Assembly (NCBI GenBank): GCA_900556975.1
Contig: USQZ01000002.1
Location: 1-64,000 of the forward strand
Direction of reading: 5' to 3'
DNA length: 64,000 bases
Source: an uncultured Clostridium sp.
Lineage (GTDB): Bacteria; Bacillota; Clostridia; TANB77; CAG-508
How positions within the stretch are numbered: the first letter of the stretch is position 1; the number at the start of each line of letters is the position of its first letter. This document shows, in pieces, positions 34,773 to 41,832 of this stretch. A program made the position numbers and the translations under genes. The notes under the pieces are model-generated. The model ran no database searches. It worked only from the letters and a program-made list of their open reading frames with translations, and was not told the origin of the DNA.

Positions 34773-36401
34773 ATGAAAAAAATAACAAGCATAATTATAA
34801 AAAATTCGAGGCGACAAGAAAAACAAGAAACAATAAAAGAAAAAATACTATCAGCAATAGCATTCTTAATAGTATTTTTATCATTAGCAATAACAATGAT
34901 AGTAACATCAATATATGTAACAAAAGAACTAGGCAAAATAAACCAAGAATACACATTTATAAACATATTGCTATTAATGAATTTCATAATATTATTTGGA
35001 AAAAGTATATTTGAAAGTTTGAATGCACTATACTTTTCAAAAGACTTAAAAATTTTATTGCGAATGCCAATAAAACCAAAAGATATAGTAAACGGAAAGC
35101 TAATAAACATGATACTTTCCGAATATCAAATGGAAACAATAATGTTAGCAATACCAATGATAGTATACGGGATTTTAACAAAAGCAGGAGTGCTATTTTA
35201 CGCATACATGATAATAATATTAGCAATATTGCCAATAATTCCAATAGTAATAACATCAACAATAATTTCAATAATAATGAGATTTACTAACATAATAAAA
35301 AACAAAACAGAAGTAATGTATATAGCAATAATAGCATCACTAATAGCACTAGACTTATTATTTACAGGATTTAACCATAATATAAATTTCAGCATAGCAG
35401 AATTTAAAGAAACTGTTTTTAGAATGAACGGAATTTCAGAAGAGATAGCAAACAGATTCGTACTAATAAAACCAACAATGAGCACATTGCTAAATTACAA
35501 TAATATAGTAGGACTTAGAAATTGCATTTTATATATTTTAGAAAGTATAGCTACATATATCATTGGAGTATTTATAATTTCTAAAGTATATTTAAAAGGT
35601 GCAATAGGAACAACAATAAACAGTCAAAAAGAAAATAAAGCAAACAGAAAATTAACAATAGAAGATTTTAAAAAGAAAGATAAGAAAAAAGCATACTTAT
35701 CAAAAGAAATAAAAGTAATAGCAAGAACCCCGATTTTTTGCATTCAATGCTTAATCATTCCAATAATCTATCCATTAACAATAATGATGGTTGTAGCAAT
35801 TGCAGTAGTATTATCTAAACTAATAGGAGTTGATCTTGTATCAGATTTAATGAACAAAATGAACACATCACAAATGGCAATGATTTTTATTGCCGTTGGA
35901 GAAGTATTTTTTATGATGAATTTTTGTTCAATAATAGGAATATCAAAAGAAAGCAAATCTGCAATCTTAACAAAAACAATACCAATAGGATTCAAAACAC
36001 AGTTTAATTTAAAAACATATTTAGGAAAAACAATGAATTTACTATCAGTATTAATAATAACATTTGCATATTTTCTAGCTACAAAAAATCCAGTTCAAAC
36101 AATAGTAATGTTTGCAATTTTATATTTTTTAGATTCAATAGGAGAAAAAATAAAATTATATATTGATTCAAGAAAACCACAAATAGACTGGGATAACGAA
36201 TATGCAATGATGAAACAAAACACGAATATAATGAACGTATTATTTAAAACTTTAATAACATTAGTAATATTATTTTTAATAAGTAAATTAATAATAAATC
36301 AATTTGCATATTTAATATCAATATTAATACTAAGCTTTATAGTAAATAGTTTTATAAATAATTATATTAGTAAAAATAAAATTTTTGAAAAAGTATATTA
36401 A
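34773..36401 (+). CDS. ABC-2-type transporter permease
   Basis: 542 aa from ATG 34773, preceded by AAGGA; the ATG nine bases earlier overlaps that ribosome site. About twelve hydrophobic segments, in two halves separated by a basic cytoplasmic loop (about residues 280-320: KENKANRKLTIEDFKKKDKKKAYLSKEIK, in part). This is the layout of large ABC exporter permeases that pair with a single ATPase such as the one upstream. Substrate unknown. Confidence 0.75.
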   Translation: MKKITSIIIKNSRRQEKQETIKEKILSAIAFLIVFLSLAITMIVTSIYVTKELGKINQEYTFINILLLMNFIILFGKSIFESLNALYFSKDLKILLRMPIKPKDIVNGKLINMILSEYQMETIMLAIPMIVYGILTKAGVLFYAYMIIILAILPIIPIVITSTIISIIMRFTNIIKNKTEVMYIAIIASLIALDLLFTGFNHNINFSIAEFKETVFRMNGISEEIANRFVLIKPTMSTLLNYNNIVGLRNCILYILESIATYIIGVFIISKVYLKGAIGTTINSQKENKANRKLTIEDFKKKDKKKAYLSKEIKVIARTPIFCIQCLIIPIIYPLTIMMVVAIAVVLSKLIGVDLVSDLMNKMNTSQMAMIFIAVGEVFFMMNFCSIIGISKESKSAILTKTIPIGFKTQFNLKTYLGKTMNLLSVLIITFAYFLATKNPVQTIVMFAILYFLDSIGEKIKLYIDSRKPQIDWDNEYAMMKQNTNIMNVLFKTLITLVILFLISKLIINQFAYLISILILSFIVNSFINNYISKNKIFEKVY

Positions 36402-36454
36402 TTTGAAACCATAATAAAAGATGATTTGTTTTATAAGTAGAATGGAGGTAAAAC

Positions 36455-36937
36455 ATGCAAAATGAAATATATATAAAAGAAAAAATTGAGCAGTATTCTG
36501 ATATGGTATATAGAATAGCGCTAACCAGAACAGATACAATAGAAAATGCAGAAGATATATTCCAAGAAGTTTTTACAAAATTCAGCGAGAAATTACCAAG
36601 TTTCAAAGATGCTGAACATGAGAAAGCATGGTTTATTAGAGTCACAATAAACATGAGTAAAAATATGAAAAACACAGCATGGAATAGGAAAGTAGTAACA
36701 TTAGACGAAAATATAAAATTTGAAAACCAAGAGGAAAATGACATTTTTTCAATTGTATGTGAATTACCTGAAAACTATAAAACAGTTATATACCTATTTT
36801 ATTATGAAGGATATAAAGTAAAAGAAATTTCTAGCATCTTGAAAAAAAGAGAAGGAACAATAAAAACATGGCTTTTGCGAGCTAGAAATATTTTAAAAGA
36901 AAAGATAAAAGGAGGTTTTGAAGATGAACAGGAATAA
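36455..36937 (+). CDS. ECF-type RNA polymerase sigma factor
   Basis: 160 aa, sigma-70 region 2 (YSDMVYRIALTRTDTIENAEDIFQEVFTKF) and region 4 (LPENYKTVIYLFYYEGYKVKEISSILKKREGTIKTWLLRARNILK, in order) with no regions 1 or 3, typical of extracytoplasmic function factors. Ends with a 14-base overlap with the next gene, a membrane protein with a cytoplasmic tail, which is the usual sigma/anti-sigma layout. Confidence 0.9.
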   Translation: MQNEIYIKEKIEQYSDMVYRIALTRTDTIENAEDIFQEVFTKFSEKLPSFKDAEHEKAWFIRVTINMSKNMKNTAWNRKVVTLDENIKFENQEENDIFSIVCELPENYKTVIYLFYYEGYKVKEISSILKKREGTIKTWLLRARNILKEKIKGGFEDEQE

Positions 36938-38876
36938 AGAAAATTACAAAAATGCAATTAATCAAATACATCCAAGTGAAGAACAAAAAAATCAGACATT
37001 TGAAAAAATCGTACAAAAGAAAAAATCAAAAAGAATTGCAATAACAAGATATGTAGCAGCATGTGCAGTATTTGCAATCTGTTTATCAGTAGGAGCATTC
37101 TATGTTAAAGAAAGACAAGTAACGAATCCAGTAGTAATTGACGAAAAACCACAAACAATTGCTAATGCAGAAAATGATTTACCAAGATTTAAAGATATGG
37201 AACAATTGAAAGAAGTAATCAAGACAAAAGGTTCAAAAGACATATATAAAAATGCAAGATCAACATTAGAAATAGCAGATGCTACAACAACAGCAGATTC
37301 CACAACAAATGAAGCTAAATACGATTATTCTCAAACTAATACACAAGTAGACAATGTTGATGAAGCAGATATTGTGAAAACAGATGGAAAATATATTTAT
37401 TATGTAGCTCAAGAAAAAGTATATATAATAAATAGTGAAACTTTAAAACAAGAAAGTGTTATAACATTAGAATCAGATAAAGAAAAAATTTATCCATCAG
37501 AAATATATATAAACAAAAACAAATTAATTGTATTAGTAAACGGTAACATGGTAAAAACTATGCAAACCGATGTGGTATCAACTGATGATGAATATACAGA
37601 GAGAATTAGTAGCAACTTAGAACAAATGGCAAGAGCGATTGTATATGACATTTCTGATAAAGAAAATCCTAAACAAGTAAGAGAAGTTGCAATAGACGGT
37701 TACTATGTTAATTCAAGAATGATAGGAGATAATTTATATTTCATAAGTTCTAAAAATATATGGTATTATGATGGAATAAAAGATGATAATATCCTACCAA
37801 TTGCAAGAGATACAGCAGTAAGTGAAGAAAATCAAAGAATTGATTGTACTAAAATTGCATATTTTGAAGGAACAAAAAATAATTTATTTACAATGGTAGC
37901 AGGATTCAACACAGAAAAAAATGAACCAGCAACAACTGAAACATTTTATGGAGCAAGCGGAGAAGTATATGCAAGTGAAAACAACTTGTATATAGCATCA
38001 GTAGATTATTCTTACAATGGATTCATAGAAAGAGAAAATTATAAAACAACTATATACAAATTTAATTTCGAAGAAGCAAAAATAAAATTACAATGCAAAA
38101 CCGAAATGGAAGGAAACATAAATAACCAATTTTCTATAGACGAATATGACGGAAATCTTCGTGTAGCAACAACACTTGGAAGCGGAGATAAAACAGAAAA
38201 TAGATTATATATATATGATAAAGACTTGAATGAAATTGGTAAAATAGACAATATGGCCAATGGAGAGGAAATATATTCAGTAAGATTTATTGGAAAAGTT
38301 GGATATATAGTAACATTCAAAGAAATAGATCCACTATTTGTAATTGATTTATCAGACCCAACAAGACCAGAGATAAAAGGAGAATTAAAAATACCAGGAT
38401 ACAGCTCATACCTACATCCATATGACGAAACACATATTATAGGAATTGGCCATAATACAAAAACAAATCAGTATGGTGGAACACAAAATACTACAATGAA
38501 AATGTCAATGTTTGATGTATCTGATTTAGAAAATCCAAAAGAAATGTTTAGTGTAGACATAGGAAACAAATATGCATATTCAGAAATCACATCAAACCAC
38601 AAAGCACTATTCTACAATAAAGCTAAAAATTTAATAGGCTTCCCAGTAACAATAACAAATTACAATACAACTAAAGAAGAGTTTGCATTATATACAATAG
38701 ATTTAGAAAAAGGATTTGTCGAATACGGAAAAATTGAACAAAACAAAAAGGACTGGAGAACAAACATCAAGAGAGGAATTTATATAGGAGATAATTTCTA
38801 TATACTAGCAGAAACAAAAATTACAAAATATAATTTAGAAACACTTGAAAAGATAGATGAAATAAAATTAGATTAA
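36924..38876 (+). CDS. Anti-sigma-like membrane protein with secreted beta-propeller domain
   Basis: 650 aa from ATG 36924, eight bases after GGAGG. Residues 1-37 are cytoplasmic and charged, a membrane segment follows (about 38-60), then an extracellular beta-propeller of the PF09826 type (TNTQVDNVDEADIVKTDGKYIYY start, repeated YIVTF/NLYIAS/NFYILA blades, YSSYLHPYDETHIIGIGHN). Overlap with the ECF sigma gene suggests it holds that sigma factor and responds to an outside signal (inference). The propeller family is often exported next to sigma factors in Clostridia. Confidence 0.78.
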   Translation: MNRNKENYKNAINQIHPSEEQKNQTFEKIVQKKKSKRIAITRYVAACAVFAICLSVGAFYVKERQVTNPVVIDEKPQTIANAENDLPRFKDMEQLKEVIKTKGSKDIYKNARSTLEIADATTTADSTTNEAKYDYSQTNTQVDNVDEADIVKTDGKYIYYVAQEKVYIINSETLKQESVITLESDKEKIYPSEIYINKNKLIVLVNGNMVKTMQTDVVSTDDEYTERISSNLEQMARAIVYDISDKENPKQVREVAIDGYYVNSRMIGDNLYFISSKNIWYYDGIKDDNILPIARDTAVSEENQRIDCTKIAYFEGTKNNLFTMVAGFNTEKNEPATTETFYGASGEVYASENNLYIASVDYSYNGFIERENYKTTIYKFNFEEAKIKLQCKTEMEGNINNQFSIDEYDGNLRVATTLGSGDKTENRLYIYDKDLNEIGKIDNMANGEEIYSVRFIGKVGYIVTFKEIDPLFVIDLSDPTRPEIKGELKIPGYSSYLHPYDETHIIGIGHNTKTNQYGGTQNTTMKMSMFDVSDLENPKEMFSVDIGNKYAYSEITSNHKALFYNKAKNLIGFPVTITNYNTTKEEFALYTIDLEKGFVEYGKIEQNKKDWRTNIKRGIYIGDNFYILAETKITKYNLETLEKIDEIKLD

Positions 38877-38893
38877 AATTATTGCAAAAGAAA

Positions 38894-39011
38894 GAACATT
38901 ATATTTATTTTTGAATGACGCGCAGTTTGAGAGTTTTTACCTAACCGACTAAACGAAGTTTAGTGGGCGGTAAAATCTCTTAGCAAGGAATAAAAAATAA
39001 ATATAATGTTC
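38894..39011. repeat. Palindromic element B
   Basis: 118 bases. Outer arms of 19 bp, perfectly complementary (38894-38912 and 38993-39011). Inside lie gacgcgcag, an inner stem (gagagtttttacc with ggtaaaatctct, imperfect) capped by the hairpin actaaac-gaa-gtttagt, and agcaagg. The segments tttttgaat, cgcgcag and agcaagg are shared with elements C and D, so B is a short relative of them. The interval 38877-39293 holds elements B and C and no gene. Confidence 0.75.
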
Positions 39012-39029
39012 GTAATTTCATAGATTGAT

Positions 39030-39213
39030 ATAAAGAAACATCCATATTACATTTTTGAATCACCGCGCAGCGATCAAAGGAACGAAGCTTTGCTTCGCGA
39101 CTGCGATTGAAGCATTCTACACGGTTTGAAAATAGAAATAATAAATTTCTATTTTCAAGAACCGAAGAATGCGCCAGCAAGGTGTGAAAAAATTAATATG
39201 AATGTTTCTTTAT
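39030..39213. repeat. Palindromic element C, upstream of thyX
   Basis: 184 bases. Outer arms of 20 bp (39030-39049 and 39194-39213) with one mismatch. Core folds as a three-way junction: cacc (39061) with ggtg (39181), cgcag with ctgcg enclosing the hairpin cgaagc-ttt-gcttcg, and gcattct with agaatgc enclosing cggtt/aaccg and tgaaaatagaaat/atttctattttca. Same orientation and core as element D. Confidence 0.85.
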
Positions 39214-39231
39214 TATAATATTTTTTAGATA

Positions 39232-39260
39232 TTGATAATTAAAATCCAGTATGATATAAA
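39232..39260 (+). promoter_or_regulatory. Candidate thyX promoter
   Basis: TTGATA (39232-39237), 17-base spacer, TATAAA (39255-39260), 34 bases before the thyX start and outside element C. Confidence 0.6.
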
Positions 39261-39293
39261 TTAGTAAATTATAAAAAAAGAGGTACAAAGATT

Positions 39294-40718
39294 ATGAAAG
39301 TTGAATTATTAGGAAGTTGCAATCAAGAAGAACTAGAAAGAAGAATACAAACAGTAGCAGCAGCGGGAAAACTATCAAGATTTAAAGGAAACGTCTTTGA
39401 AGTATTAGAAAGCTGTAATGATTACGAAAAAAATCTAAAATTAATAAAAAGAATAATAGGAATGGGACATAAATCAATAATAGAACACGATTACCTAGTA
39501 TTTGCAGTATGTGACGTCACACCAATTATTGAACAAACAATCATAGGAAACAGACTAACATCATTCACTGTAAAATCAAGAAGAGAAGTAGACTTCAGAA
39601 CAGTAGGCTACTATGTACCAGAATTTAGAGATGAAAACTTAGAAATCCATCCTAAAAATAAAGAATTAAAAGAAAAATATCAAGAACATATGAAATATTT
39701 ATTTAATGCATATGGCGAAATAGTTGATAGTGGAGTAAGTGTTGAAGACGCAAGATTTATCTTACCATACAGTTATCACAGCAATTTAATTATGGGATTA
39801 GATGCAAGAGAATTAGAAAAAATGATAAATTCACTTAGATCAGGAAGACTAAGCAGAATTCAAGAACTAAAAGAATTAGGTGATAGATTATTTGAAATAG
39901 CAAAAGAAAAAGTTCCATACTTAACAGAAATGATAGAAAACGCAAACGTAAATTCTGAAAATCAATTTGAATATTTAGAAACAAATTCAAAAAGACCAGA
40001 AATAAAAATAATAGACAGACCAAGAATTTTATCACACACACCAAATGCAGATGATATTATAATCAAAAGTAATATTATGTATCATTATCAATGCTCTGAG
40101 CAAGAAGCAGAAAAGATTTTAAACGAATTAGAAGCAAAAGATGAAAAAGCAAGAGAAAAAATAATGGATAATATATTACACAAAGATGAATGTAGAGAAC
40201 TAGAGCAAGTTAATTTTACTCTACAAATTCCTATTTCATTATCAATTCTAACTCATTTAACAAGACATAGAATGCACTCATTATTAGTTCCAGAATTTGT
40301 ACCTTTATGGAACATGGAAAATTATATAACTCCTGCAACAGTTGAAGCAAGTGCTAATGAAATATATCAAGAAGCTGCTAGAAAGAATATAGAGATGTTT
40401 GAATATTTTAAATCAGAGAAGGTAGCTCAAGAAGATTTGATTTATTTCTACATCGGTGCACAAATGTTGAATGTTGTAACTACAATTGATGCAAGAAACT
40501 TAAAATGGATTTTGAGATTACGTTGTTGTAACAAAGCTCAATGGCAAATTAGAAAAATTGCACAAGATATTGCTGGTCAAGTAAAGCAGATTGCTCCATT
40601 ACTTGGTAAAGGTGTTGGTGCTACATGCATGACGGATCGTTATTGCGGTGAAGGAAGAGAGTGCTGTGGCTTGATTGACAAATTGTTAGAAGCAGATAAA
40701 AACTTATTGCAAAAATAA
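39294..40718 (+). CDS. thyX: Flavin-dependent thymidylate synthase, double ThyX domain
   Basis: Makes dTMP from dUMP with FAD, NADPH and methylene-tetrahydrofolate. 474 aa, about twice the normal ThyX length. Residues 1-215 form a first ThyX-like fold (HKSIIEHDYLVFAV, then NRLTSFTVKSRR, where the motif RHR is degraded to NRL). Residues from about 250 to 474 form a second copy with an intact RHR (LTRHRMHSLLVPEF, about 322-335) and DARNLKWILRLRCCNKAQWQIR, the FAD/dUMP site. A Cys-rich tail (CMTDRYCGEGRECC, from 445) follows. The second half is likely catalytic, the first structural or complementary. Lies between repeat elements C and D. Confidence 0.85.
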   Translation: MKVELLGSCNQEELERRIQTVAAAGKLSRFKGNVFEVLESCNDYEKNLKLIKRIIGMGHKSIIEHDYLVFAVCDVTPIIEQTIIGNRLTSFTVKSRREVDFRTVGYYVPEFRDENLEIHPKNKELKEKYQEHMKYLFNAYGEIVDSGVSVEDARFILPYSYHSNLIMGLDARELEKMINSLRSGRLSRIQELKELGDRLFEIAKEKVPYLTEMIENANVNSENQFEYLETNSKRPEIKIIDRPRILSHTPNADDIIIKSNIMYHYQCSEQEAEKILNELEAKDEKAREKIMDNILHKDECRELEQVNFTLQIPISLSILTHLTRHRMHSLLVPEFVPLWNMENYITPATVEASANEIYQEAARKNIEMFEYFKSEKVAQEDLIYFYIGAQMLNVVTTIDARNLKWILRLRCCNKAQWQIRKIAQDIAGQVKQIAPLLGKGVGATCMTDRYCGEGRECCGLIDKLLEADKNLLQK

Positions 40719-40901
40719 AAAGAAAAATACATATTAAATTTTTGAATCACCGCGCAGCGTCCAAAGGAACGAAACGTAAGTGAAGTGACTGCGATTGAAG
40801 CATTCTACCCGGTTTGAAAATAGAAATAATAAATTTCTATTTTCAAGAACCGAAGAATGCGACAGCAAGGTGTGAGAAAATTAATATGTATTTTTCTTTT
40901 T
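40717..40901. repeat. Palindromic element D, downstream of thyX
   Basis: 185 bases, starting on the thyX stop codon. Outer arms of 20 bp are perfectly complementary (40717-40736 and 40882-40901). The core matches element C almost base for base over gaatcaccgcgcagcg, gactgcgattgaagcattctac, the long tgaaaatagaaat stem and cagcaaggtgtg; only the first small hairpin is replaced. It probably also ends thyX transcription. Confidence 0.85.
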
Positions 40902-40918
40902 GCTACTGAAATTGGACA

Positions 40919-40948
40919 TAAAAAAACAACCCTTTTGAAAGAGTTGTT
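40919..40948 (-). terminator. Terminator of the cohesin-protease unit
   Basis: 10-bp stem (40925-40934 with 40939-40948, one G-T wobble) followed on the minus strand by a run of T, 13 bases after the cohesin gene stop. Confidence 0.75.
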
Positions 40949-40960
40949 CTTCTTATTTTA

Positions 40961-41752
40961 TTATTTTTCTATTTTTTTATAATTTACAAATGATACTATT
41001 GCTAATGTTAATACTGCTAACATTAATGGAACAATATAATCTGAAGCTCCTGTGTATGGCATGTTTTCATTATTTACTGTTGAACTATTAGAAACTTTTT
41101 GTACATTATTTGATACTGAACTATTGCTGTTTGAAATTGAATTTCTTGATGTACTGTTATTTGTTTGGTTCCTTGGTGAATTATTTGTATTGTTATTTGT
41201 TTCATTTTGTGTGTCATTTGAAGTAGTGTTGTTATTGTTATTGTTATTATTATTATTTGTGTTTCCACCTATTGATGCTCCAATTCCGATATTTGTTGAG
41301 ATATCTGAAATTTTAACTGGATCATCTAGTGTAGAGTTTGCAGCTGATATTGAAACAAGTTGTATTGCAGCATTTGTTGCTGATGTGTTCTCCTTTACTT
41401 TGAAAGTAAATGTTGCAATGTCTTTATCAGTTGTGATTGCTTCTGCACTATCTATCACTAATTTTTTATTATCTTCATTATACGTAACTGTCCAGTTATC
41501 TAAGCCCTCTGATTTACTAAGTGTTAATATATCTGTATCAAATTTTAATGTTCCTACTACTCCGTTTATTCCTCCATCAACACTAATTCCTGATAGTTTA
41601 AGTGTTACTTTAACTTCAGATCCTTTTGTAACTTTTGAGTTATTTGGTGTTAATGATGCAGAGTATGAACCTGCAGCAAATGATTTACTAATCATTAATG
41701 CCATTACTGTCAAAATAGTCAATAATGTGATTACAATTTTCTTTCTTTTCAT
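40961..41752 (-). CDS. Cohesin-domain surface protein with sortase-like C terminus
   Basis: 263 aa. Signal peptide (1-26, ending SKSFA), one cohesin module (about 28-160: SASLTPNNSKVTKGSEVKVTLKLSG, GGINGVVGTLKFDTDILTL, IATFTFKVKENTS in order), a low-complexity Asn/Ser/Thr linker (about 163-228), then MPYTGA (231-236), a hydrophobic helix and a basic tail KKIEK. The end has the layout of an LPxTG sorting signal with a variant motif. It should display one cohesin on the wall as a docking point for dockerin proteins such as the protease encoded 80 bases upstream. Confidence 0.82.
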   Translation of the reverse strand: MKRKKIVITLLTILTVMALMISKSFAAGSYSASLTPNNSKVTKGSEVKVTLKLSGISVDGGINGVVGTLKFDTDILTLSKSEGLDNWTVTYNEDNKKLVIDSAEAITTDKDIATFTFKVKENTSATNAAIQLVSISAANSTLDDPVKISDISTNIGIGASIGGNTNNNNNNNNNNTTSNDTQNETNNNTNNSPRNQTNNSTSRNSISNSNSSVSNNVQKVSNSSTVNNENMPYTGASDYIVPLMLAVLTLAIVSFVNYKKIEK

Positions 41753-41832
41753 TCAAATTTCTCCTTTACACACAACATTATAACTTTTTTTCTACATTAC
41801 GTCAACCCTTTTTCGTTATTTGTCAAATTTTG

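Noticed and set aside
39030..40901. thyX between two palindromes as an integron cassette with attC sites
   Set aside because: The outer arms lack the RYYYAAC/GTTRRRY core boxes, the elements are longer than usual attC sites, and no integrase is present in the window.
41221..41270. Low-complexity repeat in the cohesin gene as a CRISPR or tandem-repeat locus
   Set aside because: It is an in-frame run of Asn codons forming the protein's linker, with no spacers.
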